Of a stretch of 64,000 nucleotides of DNA, positions 54,391-61,983 are shown in pieces. Source of the DNA: an uncultured Sphingomonadaceae bacterium (GTDB taxonomy: Bacteria > Pseudomonadota > Alphaproteobacteria > Sphingomonadales > Sphingomonadaceae); NCBI GenBank assembly GCA_913060895.1, contig CAJXSN010000004.1, forward strand, positions 62,001 through 126,000. The letters are read 5' to 3'. Under the pieces are notes generated by a model that did no database searches, was not told where the DNA came from, and saw only the letters and a list, made by a program, of their open reading frames with translations. Each line of letters starts with the position of its first letter. Position 1 is the stretch's first letter. Both the position numbers and the translations under genes were made by a program.

Positions 54391-54642
54391 ATGCAATCGC
54401 CCTACCATCCACCGGTGAAGCGCTCTGTCGAGATCGCCGGACATAAGACCTCGGTGAGCCTGGAGCCGCTGTTCTGGGACTTGCTTAATCATGAAGCAAA
54501 TGCGCAATCAATTCCATTGAATGCATTGATTGCGAGTATAGATGCCGAGCGGTTGAAAGCGGAAAGGCCCACCGGATTGGCAGGCGCGCTCCGTCTTTGG
54601 GTCGCTACACAATTAGTGAGCCAAACGTCGCTGTATCAGTAA
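54391..54642 (+). CDS. Ribbon-helix-helix domain protein
   Basis: An 83-residue protein with the RHH_4-like pattern KRSVEIAGHKTSVSLEPLFWD, a short strand then helices (LNALIASID, LAGALRLWV). It probably binds DNA as a dimer; regulatory targets are unknown. It shares an 88-bp divergent region with the HTH-DUF4019 gene and its stop overlaps the 3' end of the convergent 77-aa gene by 7 bp. Confidence 0.78.
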   Translation: MQSPYHPPVKRSVEIAGHKTSVSLEPLFWDLLNHEANAQSIPLNALIASIDAERLKAERPTGLAGALRLWVATQLVSQTSLYQ

Positions 54643-54869
54643 TTCGCTGGCGGATCTGAAGCGGGGAAGCTCTCATCCAGTTCTTCGTCAGTCTTGGTCC
54701 ATTTACCTTCGGGTTTATCACCCATAGCACTGGGCCCAGAGTCACGGTGCGATCCATCTGGCTGGCCCTTGGCAAAAGCCACGCCATTTTCATCGATCTG
54801 CGACTCTTTATATTTCTTGTACCCGAAGTAGCCAATGGCTCCGACGATTGCGGTTCTGATAAGTCCCAT
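54636..54869 (-). CDS. Small protein with N-terminal membrane segment, unknown function
   Basis: A 77-residue protein, MGLIRTAIVGAIGYFGYKKY, with a short N-terminal hydrophobic helix followed by a Lys/Glu/Asp/Gly-rich tail ending in SFPASDPPANY. A ribosome site (GGAGAAAGGAG) precedes the ATG by about 6 bases. No domain recognised; similar small proteins seem common in sphingomonads. Convergent overlap of 7 bp with the RHH gene. Confidence 0.68.
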   Translation of the reverse strand: MGLIRTAIVGAIGYFGYKKYKESQIDENGVAFAKGQPDGSHRDSGPSAMGDKPEGKWTKTDEELDESFPASDPPANY

Positions 54870-54932
54870 TTTATATCTCCTTTCTCCTTCAACGTGCCAG
54901 CACGCATTCGGGTCCGGAAGAGAAGTATCATT

Positions 54933-56216
54933 TCATTCGTCGCCGACGCGCTCGATATCTGCTCCAACCAATTGCAGCTTTTCCTCCAACCGCTCGTAAC
55001 CACGGTCGAGGTGGTAAATTCTCCGAACCTGCGTTTCGCCTTCAGCTGCCAGCGCGGCGATTATCAGACTCATCGATGCCCGCAGGTCGGTCGCCATCAC
55101 TTCCGCGCCGGTCAGGTCCACAGGGCCCCTCACGATTGCCGTACGCCCTTCCGTTTCCACATCCGCGCCCATCCGCATCAGCTCGGGAACGTGCATATAG
55201 CGGTTTTCAAAAATCGTTTCCTTGAGCACCGAGGTGCCCTCGGCCTTGCACAGCAGGCTCATCAACTGGGCCTGCATATCCGTGGCAAGACCGGGAAACG
55301 GCGCGGTCGACAGGTTGGTTGCTTTCAGCGGACCGTCGGCGCGCACAGTCATCCCGTGTTTATCGCTTTCAATCTCCACGCCGATATTGCGCAGCGCCGT
55401 GTTCGTGGAATGCATATCGGCTTCGCACGCGCCTTCAAGTCGTACTTCACCGCCAGTAATCGCGGCAGCGCAAGCGTAGGAGCCCGCTTCAATCCGGTCA
55501 GGCATCACTTTGTACGTCGCACCGTTCAGCTTCTTCACGCCGTGGATTGTCAGGTCGGAAGTGCCGATACCCTCTATCTCTGCGCCCATCGCAGTCAGAA
55601 GATTGCAGAGATCCACGATCTCCGGCTCTCGCGCAGCATTGAAAAGGCGACTGGTGCCATTGGTTAAGGAAGCCGCCATCAGCGCGTTCTCGGTCGCACC
55701 CACCGACACTACAGGAAAATCGAAATCGCCGCCGGGCAGTCCTCCGTCGGGAGCCATCGCTTTAACATAGCCCTGTGTGAGTTCGATCTGCGCGCCGAAC
55801 GCCTCCAGCGCCTTCAGATGCAGGTCGATCGGGCGGTTACCGATCGCGCAGCCACCAGGCAGCGAGACAGTCGCTTCACCGGCGCGGGCCAGCAACGGCC
55901 CCAGCACCAGAATGGAAGCGCGCATTTTGCGTACCAGATCATAGGGCGCGACGGTCGATGTCAGATGGCCTGATTCGTACGTAACCACCCGTCCAAAATC
56001 TTCCGGCCGGTTGCCCCTGATCCCGGTTGCAACGCCGAACTGGGTCATCAGATGCTGAAACCCGTCAATATCGGCCAGCCTTGGCAGATTACGCAGTGTT
56101 ACCGGCTCTTCAGTCAGCAGCGCACAGGGTATCAGCGTCAGCGCCGCATTTTTCGCGCCCGAAATGGGAATTCTGCCCGACAGGCGATTGCCGCCACGTA
56201 TTATCAGTTTGTCCAT
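54933..56216 (-). CDS. murA: UDP-N-acetylglucosamine 1-carboxyvinyltransferase
   Basis: A 427-residue enzyme committing UDP-GlcNAc to peptidoglycan. Lys22 and Asn23 (SGAKNAAL) and Cys123 in [12 protein letters not shown], the fosfomycin-sensitive nucleophile, are present. Length is typical. The start ATG 56216 is clear; upstream frame to 57023 is only antisense of galU. It is divergent from galU, with 120 bp between the starts. Confidence 0.96.
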   Translation of the reverse strand: MDKLIIRGGNRLSGRIPISGAKNAALTLIPCALLTEEPVTLRNLPRLADIDGFQHLMTQFGVATGIRGNRPEDFGRVVTYESGHLTSTVAPYDLVRKMRASILVLGPLLARAGEATVSLPGGCAIGNRPIDLHLKALEAFGAQIELTQGYVKAMAPDGGLPGGDFDFPVVSVGATENALMAASLTNGTSRLFNAAREPEIVDLCNLLTAMGAEIEGIGTSDLTIHGVKKLNGATYKVMPDRIEAGSYACAAAITGGEVRLEGACEADMHSTNTALRNIGVEIESDKHGMTVRADGPLKATNLSTAPFPGLATDMQAQLMSLLCKAEGTSVLKETIFENRYMHVPELMRMGADVETEGRTAIVRGPVDLTGAEVMATDLRASMSLIIAALAAEGETQVRRIYHLDRGYERLEEKLQLVGADIERVGDE

Positions 56217-56336
56217 AACCGGTGCTCCTAACCCGTTTGCGGCTAGGGGCAAATACCGCCCGCCCTTAAGCCTCGCGATATTATCTGAGAAACCCGGGGA
56301 ATTGCCTTCCCCGGCCTGCGTGCTAGTCCTCTTCCC

Positions 56337-57245
56337 ATGACCAAGCACAAACCGATCAGAAAAGCCGTTTTCCCCGTGGCCGGCCTCGGCACGCGGTTTC
56401 TTCCAGCGACCAAAGCCATTCCCAAGGAGATGCTGCCGATCGTCGATCGCCCGCTGATCCAGTATGCGGTGGACGAAGCGCGCGAGGCTGGCATCGAGCA
56501 AATGATCTTCGTCACCGGACGGGGCAAGACCTCCATCGTCGAGCATTTCGACATCGCGTACGAGCTGGAACACACGATGAGCGAGCGGGGAAAGGATTTG
56601 AGTGTACTTGATTCCAGCCGCTTCACCCCCGGCGATGTGTTGACTGTACGCCAGCAGGTGCCGATGGGTCTGGGGCACGCCATCTGGTGTGCTCGCGCTA
56701 TCGTGGGTGATGAACCTTTCGCGATTTTCCTGCCCGACGAGCTGATGGTCGCGCACACCACTGATTCGGGGGCAGGCACCGGCTGCATGAAGCAGATGGT
56801 CGAGGCGTATGAACAGACCGGAGGCAATCTGATCAGCGTGCTCGAAGTACCGCAGGACGAGGTCTCCAGCTACGGCGTGATTGATCCGGGTGCCGAAGAT
56901 GGTGCGCTGACCGAGGTCAAAGGTCTGGTCGAGAAGCCCCCCGTTGCCGAGGCGCCGTCGAACAAGATCATCTCGGGCAGATATATCCTGCAACCCGAAG
57001 TAATGCGTGTGCTGGAAGATCAAGGCAAAGGTGCAGGCGGCGAGATTCAGCTAACCGACGCTATGGCCCGAATGATAGGCACCCAACCTTTTCACGCCGT
57101 CACCTTCGACGGCCGCCGCTACGATTGCGGCAGCAAGACCGGCTTTGTCGAGGCGACGATGGCACTTGCGCTGGAGCGCGAAGATATGGGTGCAGACGTG
57201 CGGACGATCATGCAGCAGCTTCTGGGCCAAGGCATACAAAGTTGA
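56337..57245 (+). CDS. galU: UTP-glucose-1-phosphate uridylyltransferase
   Basis: A 302-residue nucleotidyltransferase with [20 protein letters not shown] at the N-terminus (nucleotide loop), [15 protein letters not shown], and LPDELMV (metal Asp). It makes UDP-glucose for exopolysaccharide, LPS or trehalose synthesis. Divergent from murA. Gene length and motifs are normal. Confidence 0.95.
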   Translation: MTKHKPIRKAVFPVAGLGTRFLPATKAIPKEMLPIVDRPLIQYAVDEAREAGIEQMIFVTGRGKTSIVEHFDIAYELEHTMSERGKDLSVLDSSRFTPGDVLTVRQQVPMGLGHAIWCARAIVGDEPFAIFLPDELMVAHTTDSGAGTGCMKQMVEAYEQTGGNLISVLEVPQDEVSSYGVIDPGAEDGALTEVKGLVEKPPVAEAPSNKIISGRYILQPEVMRVLEDQGKGAGGEIQLTDAMARMIGTQPFHAVTFDGRRYDCGSKTGFVEATMALALEREDMGADVRTIMQQLLGQGIQS

Positions 57246-57384
57246 CACGGCGCAAGGCACCTGAAGCACAATTATTCTTTGCTTTCAGTTTAATAGGCCG
57301 ATTGTGAAGTTGGCGCTATGAAAGAACATCTACCCCAGGCATTTCGATATTGCGTTGGGCAGCGAATTCTTCCTTTGCGACTGC

Positions 57385-58203
57385 TCAATCCAGCGTCAGC
57401 CCGCCATCTACAACCAGGGTCTGGCCCAGAATATAACTCGACAACGGTGAGGCCAGAAACAGAGCGGCCCCTGCCATTTCGCTTGGGCTTCCCATGCGGC
57501 CAAGCGGGATTTTTGCCAAAGCGCCTGCCAGCCGATCAGGGTGGTCAGTGGTGACTTTGGTCATCTTTGTAGCAACAAAGCCGGGGGCGATGCCGTTGAC
57601 GCGGATGCCCTCGCCTGCCCACGCTGCCGCAAGGTTTTTCACCAACGCGACCGCTGCTGCCTTCGATGCGCCATAAGCGGGGTTGCCGATGGTGGCGTGG
57701 AAAGCGGCGGTGGAGCTGACCACGATCAGAACGCCGCCCGCGTTTGCTAGTGCAGAGCGGGTGTGACGGGCGCAATCCATAACCGAGGTGACGTTGGTGG
57801 CTACCACCCGATCCCATCCGTCGCGCTCGAATTCGGCGCGGCGGTATTCAACAGCGCCTTGGCTGCACACCACCACGTCAAGCGCATCGGGCAGCGGTGT
57901 AGCTTCGATCTGCGCGATGTCGGTCGCGTCGACCTGAACGAAATCGAGGCCGGACAGGTCGCTACCCTTTTCGCCAGCATAGTCGGCGGCAGATGACCGC
58001 GTGCCCCAAACGGTCACGTGGGCGCCCCTCTTTTGGAAGGCCTGAGCCATCCCGTTGCCGATGCCACTGGAGCCGCCAATGATCAGTGCACGCTTACCCG
58101 TGAAATCGAGCGGATCCCGGCCAGAATTGCTATGCGGATCAATAACCTCGCGGGCGGCGTCCTGGCCGAGCGTTATGGGAGCGCTTGGTTCGGACACAGA
58201 CAT
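57385..58203 (-). CDS. Short-chain dehydrogenase/reductase
   Basis: A 272-residue classical SDR: cofactor motif GGSSGIGNG, CSQGAVEYR (NAG position), SSTAAFHATIGNPAYGASKAA with catalytic Tyr/Lys, and C-terminal VVDGGLTLD. The N-terminus has about 35 extra residues before the cofactor loop. Substrate unknown. Start overlaps the stop of the acyl-CoA synthetase gene by one base (TGATG), so the two are co-translated and likely act in the same pathway. Confidence 0.88.
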   Translation of the reverse strand: MSVSEPSAPITLGQDAAREVIDPHSNSGRDPLDFTGKRALIIGGSSGIGNGMAQAFQKRGAHVTVWGTRSSAADYAGEKGSDLSGLDFVQVDATDIAQIEATPLPDALDVVVCSQGAVEYRRAEFERDGWDRVVATNVTSVMDCARHTRSALANAGGVLIVVSSTAAFHATIGNPAYGASKAAAVALVKNLAAAWAGEGIRVNGIAPGFVATKMTKVTTDHPDRLAGALAKIPLGRMGSPSEMAGAALFLASPLSSYILGQTLVVDGGLTLD

Positions 58204-59738
58204 CAAGACGCTTGTGCTTTGGCCTCGAACTCGTCGCGAAGCTCGCGTTTATACAATTTCCCGTTGGCCTCGCGCGGCAATTCGGGTCGGAAATCGAACA
58301 GTTTGGGCATTTTGATGCGGGCGATTTGTGCTTCCAGATATTCGCGCAGCTCTGCCTCCAGTGCTTCGGTGTCGCTATCGAGATCGACTGGTTGAACCAC
58401 GGCGACAACCTTCTCGCCCATATCCTCGCACGGCGCACCGATCACCCCTGCATCCATCACCTTTTCATGCGCGATAAGCAGGTTTTCGATTTCCTGAGGG
58501 TAGATATTGACCCCGCCCGAAATGATCATGTGGCTTTTGCGATCGGTCAGAAAGAGCCAGCCGTCTTCGTTCACATGGCCGATATCGCCCAGTGTCATCC
58601 AACCTTTCGGATGCATCGCCTCCGCAGTTTTCTCAGCGTCGTTATGATAGGTCGGGATTTTATCGTTCTCGAAATAGAGGACGCCGTCCCGCCCGGCGGG
58701 CAGTTCCTCCCCGTCCGGCCCACAAACATGCAGAATGCCATGCATCGCGCGGCCCACCGTGCCGGGATTGTCCATCCAGTCGCCGCTTTTGACCAGCGTC
58801 ATGCCAATGCCTTCCGAACCGGCGTAATATTCCACCAAAATCGGACCCCACCATTCGATCATCGCCTTCTTAATAGGCACAGGCACAGGCGCGGCGGCGT
58901 GGATTGCGCGTTGATGAGTGGAAAGATCGTACTTGCTTCTCAGCTCTTTATCCAGCCGCAGGAAGCGCACGAAATGCGTCGGAACCCACTGACTGTCAGT
59001 AACGTTGTACTTCTCGATTGCAGCCAGTGCCGCTTCGGGATCAAATTTCTCCATCACCACGATTGTCCCGCCCAGCCGGTGCGCCGTGGAACACCAGCCC
59101 ATCGGAGCGGCATGATACAAGGGCGCAGGGCTGAGATAGACCATGCTACCATCTGCCGGCATGCCCACGCCCATAGTCGCAAGCCCGATCAACGGGTTGA
59201 TCGCTTCAACATCCGGGTCGTCGGGTGCCGCTGGCATAATCCCCTTGGGTCGCCCGGTCGTGCCGCTGCTATACAGCATTACCAGACCTGCGGCCTGATC
59301 CTCTATTGGCGTATCCGGCTGCGCATCCAGAGCCGCTTGCAGATCCTCTGTATCTTCGCTTCCCAAAAGCAGCACTTCGCAATCCGGGCACGCCTTGCGG
59401 ATCGCAGGCAACCGGTCGGCAAAAGCCGGGGTGGTCAGCAGGATGCGTGCGTCGGCGTCCTGCATGATATAAGCGATTTCCGGCGCTGCCAGCCGTGTGC
59501 TGATCGGCACCAGCAAAGTGCCCGCGCGCTGCGATCCCCACACCAACTGGAGATAAAGCGCGTTGTTATCCATTAGTATGGCGAAGCTGTCGCCTGCTTT
59601 CAGACCTCGCTCCCGCAGCAGATGGGCAAAGCGGTTGGCGGTATGGTCCATTTCACCATACGTCACCGTCTCCCCGCTGCCGGACATGATGATCGCCGGA
59701 TGGTCGGGCTTCGTCTGGGCGTGGCTTATTGGGTGCAT
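58203..59738 (-). CDS. Acyl-CoA synthetase (AMP-dependent ligase, fatty-acid or aromatic acid type)
   Basis: A 511-residue member of the ANL superfamily. The P-loop MLYSSGTTGRPKG, the YYAGSEG motif, GWMTLGDIG (A7/A8 hinge) and PREANGKLYKRELRDE (catalytic Lys) are intact. It activates a carboxylic acid to acyl-CoA via acyl-AMP. ATG 59738 has AGGAGAGA 7-14 bases upstream; the frame to 59786 adds unsupported residues. It is upstream of and coupled to the SDR. Substrate not predictable from sequence. Confidence 0.9.
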   Translation of the reverse strand: MHPISHAQTKPDHPAIIMSGSGETVTYGEMDHTANRFAHLLRERGLKAGDSFAILMDNNALYLQLVWGSQRAGTLLVPISTRLAAPEIAYIMQDADARILLTTPAFADRLPAIRKACPDCEVLLLGSEDTEDLQAALDAQPDTPIEDQAAGLVMLYSSGTTGRPKGIMPAAPDDPDVEAINPLIGLATMGVGMPADGSMVYLSPAPLYHAAPMGWCSTAHRLGGTIVVMEKFDPEAALAAIEKYNVTDSQWVPTHFVRFLRLDKELRSKYDLSTHQRAIHAAAPVPVPIKKAMIEWWGPILVEYYAGSEGIGMTLVKSGDWMDNPGTVGRAMHGILHVCGPDGEELPAGRDGVLYFENDKIPTYHNDAEKTAEAMHPKGWMTLGDIGHVNEDGWLFLTDRKSHMIISGGVNIYPQEIENLLIAHEKVMDAGVIGAPCEDMGEKVVAVVQPVDLDSDTEALEAELREYLEAQIARIKMPKLFDFRPELPREANGKLYKRELRDEFEAKAQAS

Positions 59739-59838
59739 AATATCTCTCCTGCCATCAGGTTTTAAACAGCAACCGATAACGGGCAAGCAAAAACTCAGTG
59801 CAACGCAGTAGATTTTAGCGAACGGCTTTCAGGCAAGA

Positions 59839-59871
59839 AAAAAGGCGCCGGGCTATGCCCGCCGCCTTTTT
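59839..59871. terminator. Bidirectional intrinsic terminator between the acyl-CoA synthetase and M23 genes
   Basis: The arms AAAAAGGCG-C-CGGGC and GCCCG-C-CGCCTTTTT pair with one C-C mismatch and a TAT loop. A and T runs on both sides allow termination of the M23 gene (minus) and any plus-strand transcript. Confidence 0.82.
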
Positions 59872-59914
59872 CGCATCCCGCAGTAGCGGGAGATACTTTC
59901 TATTGTTCGGTGAA

Positions 59915-60595
59915 TTATTCGCCGCCACGCCCGCCATTGCCGGTAGCCAGCTGGAACGCCTGCTGCGCTTCGCTTTCAACCATGTAGGGCATGGGGTTCA
60001 CGGCCCTGCCATCGATCCGCACTTCGTAATGCAGGTGCGGTCCGGTGGAACGGCCGGTAGAACCGACATAGCCGATAAGTTGACCCTTCTTCACCCGCTC
60101 GCCTGCTGAGACAGAAATGCGCGAGAGGTGGGCAAAGCGGGTTTCCATCGACGCACCGTGGTCGATCTTGATAAACTTGCCATAGCTGGAAAACCAGTTG
60201 GCCCGTTCAACCATACCGTCTGCCGTGGCATAGACCGGCGTGCCGGTAGGGGCTGCCAAATCGATACCCTTATGCGCACGGCGACCACCGGTCACCGGGT
60301 GGGTCCGCATACCATATGAACTGGTCAGTTTGGAATTTTTAAGCGGCATCCGCGATGGAACCGAAACGCTGATCGTGGGGGCCGGGGCAGTGGGCGAACC
60401 ACTGTCGAGCGATTTCCAGTCAGCGAACAGACGGGTGAACTGGTCGTCCCCCTGGCCAAGCGGAGAAGAAGCGGCATCGGCAGCCTCATCGATTTCCACG
60501 GAGGCTGCTGCTGCGCTGTTGGCGCTCGCCGGGGCGGATAGGCCCAACGCTGCAAACGCGGAAATGCATGTAAAAGCGATCTTGCGATCAATCAT
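59915..60595 (-). CDS. M23 family peptidoglycan endopeptidase
   Basis: A 226-residue exported LytM-type metallopeptidase. A signal peptide ends in SAPASAN; the catalytic domain shows SSYGMRTHPVTGGRRAHKGID (His/Asp zinc ligands) and GPHLHYEVRIDG (HxH motif). It hydrolyses peptide cross-links in peptidoglycan. All zinc residues are present, so it should be active, unlike degenerate EnvC-type factors. It precedes a terminator and is followed upstream by the DUF455 gene (116 bp). Confidence 0.9.
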   Translation of the reverse strand: MIDRKIAFTCISAFAALGLSAPASANSAAAASVEIDEAADAASSPLGQGDDQFTRLFADWKSLDSGSPTAPAPTISVSVPSRMPLKNSKLTSSYGMRTHPVTGGRRAHKGIDLAAPTGTPVYATADGMVERANWFSSYGKFIKIDHGASMETRFAHLSRISVSAGERVKKGQLIGYVGSTGRSTGPHLHYEVRIDGRAVNPMPYMVESEAQQAFQLATGNGGRGGE

Positions 60596-60711
60596 AAAAC
60601 GACCCGTTCATTTTCGCCCCGTTCCGGCTGTTCCCGCCGTTTTCCAGAGCCCTAAGTCAGTGCCGGGAACTATTCCGGCGCCTGTTGATTGTGTGGTTGG
60701 GTCCAGAACCT

Positions 60712-61503
60712 TTACGAAGCAATACCGTAGTAGAAGTCCCGCGACAGACCGGCTGCAAGACGCGCTGAGTCGTTGAACGGTGGGTTAATCCGCCCTGAAA
60801 AATGTCGTTTGACCAAATTTTGCCAAAGTTCTGGCGACGGTACCGCGCGGCTTTCCGCCTGTTTCATAAAGTGTTTGGTTCCGAATCGGACGTGAGTGAT
60901 TTCGTCGTCAAGAATGCGGGCAAGTATTTTCGCACCATTTTCATCGCCCTGTGCCCGCACACGCCCAAGCATTGCAGGTGTCACATCCAGCCCCCGCGCT
61001 TCCAGTACCATCGGGACCACTGCCAGCCGCGCCGCCAGATCGCGCGACGTGTCCTGCGCCGCCTGCCATAACCCGTCGTGTACAGGCAACGCGCCGTAAT
61101 GGCTGCCCAGCGCCCTTAGTTTGCGTTCTATCAGAGCGAAGTGCATCGCTTCCTCCGCCGCAACAGTCAGGAAATCATCCGCAAATTCACGCCCACCCTC
61201 AGCGCCGAACCGCCCCACCATATCCAGCGCCAGATCGATGGCGACAAATTCGATATGTGCCAGCGCGTGCCACAGGGCGATGCGGCTCCTTTCGGACCCA
61301 CCCTTGCCCCGGCGCGGCATCTGTGAAGGCTCGCGTAGCTCCAAAGTATCGGGCCATGCTGGACGGTCAGGCATGGATACGCTGAAATCCCACGCAAGTT
61401 CGCCCCGCCGCCAGCGACGTACCAGATCGCGTGTGGCAAAGCATTTTGCCCGGGGATCGGCAGTGAGCAGTATCTGACGAATAGCTGAAGAGAGCGAAAT
61501 CAT
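60712..61503 (-). CDS. DUF455 ferritin-like protein
   Basis: A 263-residue all-helical protein: AHIEFVAIDLALDM and AAEEAMHFALIERKL are Glu/His pairs at iron-binding spacing, and ILDDEITHVRFG gives the second pair, so a di-iron ferritin-like fold (DUF455) is likely. Function unknown; related proteins occur beside peroxiredoxins. bcp follows 15 bp upstream on the same strand and glnE overlaps bcp, forming a probable operon glnE-bcp-DUF455. Confidence 0.84.
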   Translation of the reverse strand: MISLSSAIRQILLTADPRAKCFATRDLVRRWRRGELAWDFSVSMPDRPAWPDTLELREPSQMPRRGKGGSERSRIALWHALAHIEFVAIDLALDMVGRFGAEGGREFADDFLTVAAEEAMHFALIERKLRALGSHYGALPVHDGLWQAAQDTSRDLAARLAVVPMVLEARGLDVTPAMLGRVRAQGDENGAKILARILDDEITHVRFGTKHFMKQAESRAVPSPELWQNLVKRHFSGRINPPFNDSARLAAGLSRDFYYGIAS

Positions 61504-61518
61504 AGCTGGTCGTTCGGA

Positions 61519-61983
61519 CTAAAGCGCCCTGGCTGCCTCAAGCACTTCATCTGCGTGGCCCTTGACCTTCACCTTGGGCCAGATCTGCGCGATCGTGCCA
61601 TCGGGGCCAACCAGCAGAGTGGTGCGGACCATGCCCATATAGGTTTTCCCGTACATCTGCTTTTCGGCCCAGATGCCCAAGTCATCCGACAATCCACCTT
61701 CTTCGGCATCGGTAGCCAGATCGACAGTCAGATCATGTTTCGCGATGAAATTCTGGTGCTTTTTGGCGGAATCCTTGCTGATACCAAGCAGGGCAGCTCC
61801 GGCTTTCTCGAACTCAGTCTTCAAAGCCGAGAAATCCTTCGCCTCGGTCGTGCAACCGGGCGTGTTGTCCCTCGGGTAGAAGAACAGCACCAGTTTTCGC
61901 CCGGCATAATCGGACGGTTTGACGGTGTCGCCATCAGGGGTTCCCATCGCAATGTCGGGCAGTTTCTCGCCAGCTTCGGCCAT
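61519..61983 (-). CDS. bcp: Peroxiredoxin Bcp/PrxQ, 1-Cys form
   Basis: A 154-residue thiol peroxidase with the peroxidatic Cys44 in PRDNTPGCTTEAKDF. The resolving cysteine of two-Cys Bcp enzymes (five residues later) is replaced (Lys49/Asp50) and no other Cys exists, so it must recycle through an external thiol. The ATG overlaps the glnE stop by one base (TGATG). Earlier in-frame starts to 62100 lie inside glnE and are rejected. Confidence 0.93.
   Translation of the reverse strand: MAEAGEKLPDIAMGTPDGDTVKPSDYAGRKLVLFFYPRDNTPGCTTEAKDFSALKTEFEKAGAALLGISKDSAKKHQNFIAKHDLTVDLATDAEEGGLSDDLGIWAEKQMYGKTYMGMVRTTLLVGPDGTIAQIWPKVKVKGHADEVLEAARAL

Noticed and set aside
56217-57023. Extension of the murA frame upstream to 57023.
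   Set aside because: Lies fully antisense to galU; MurA begins at 56216 with the expected residue numbering (Lys22, Asn23).
58185-59576. 463-aa plus-strand frame across the acyl-CoA synthetase gene.
   Set aside because: The minus-strand gene has all ANL motifs; the plus frame is a mirror with Arg/His-rich sequence.
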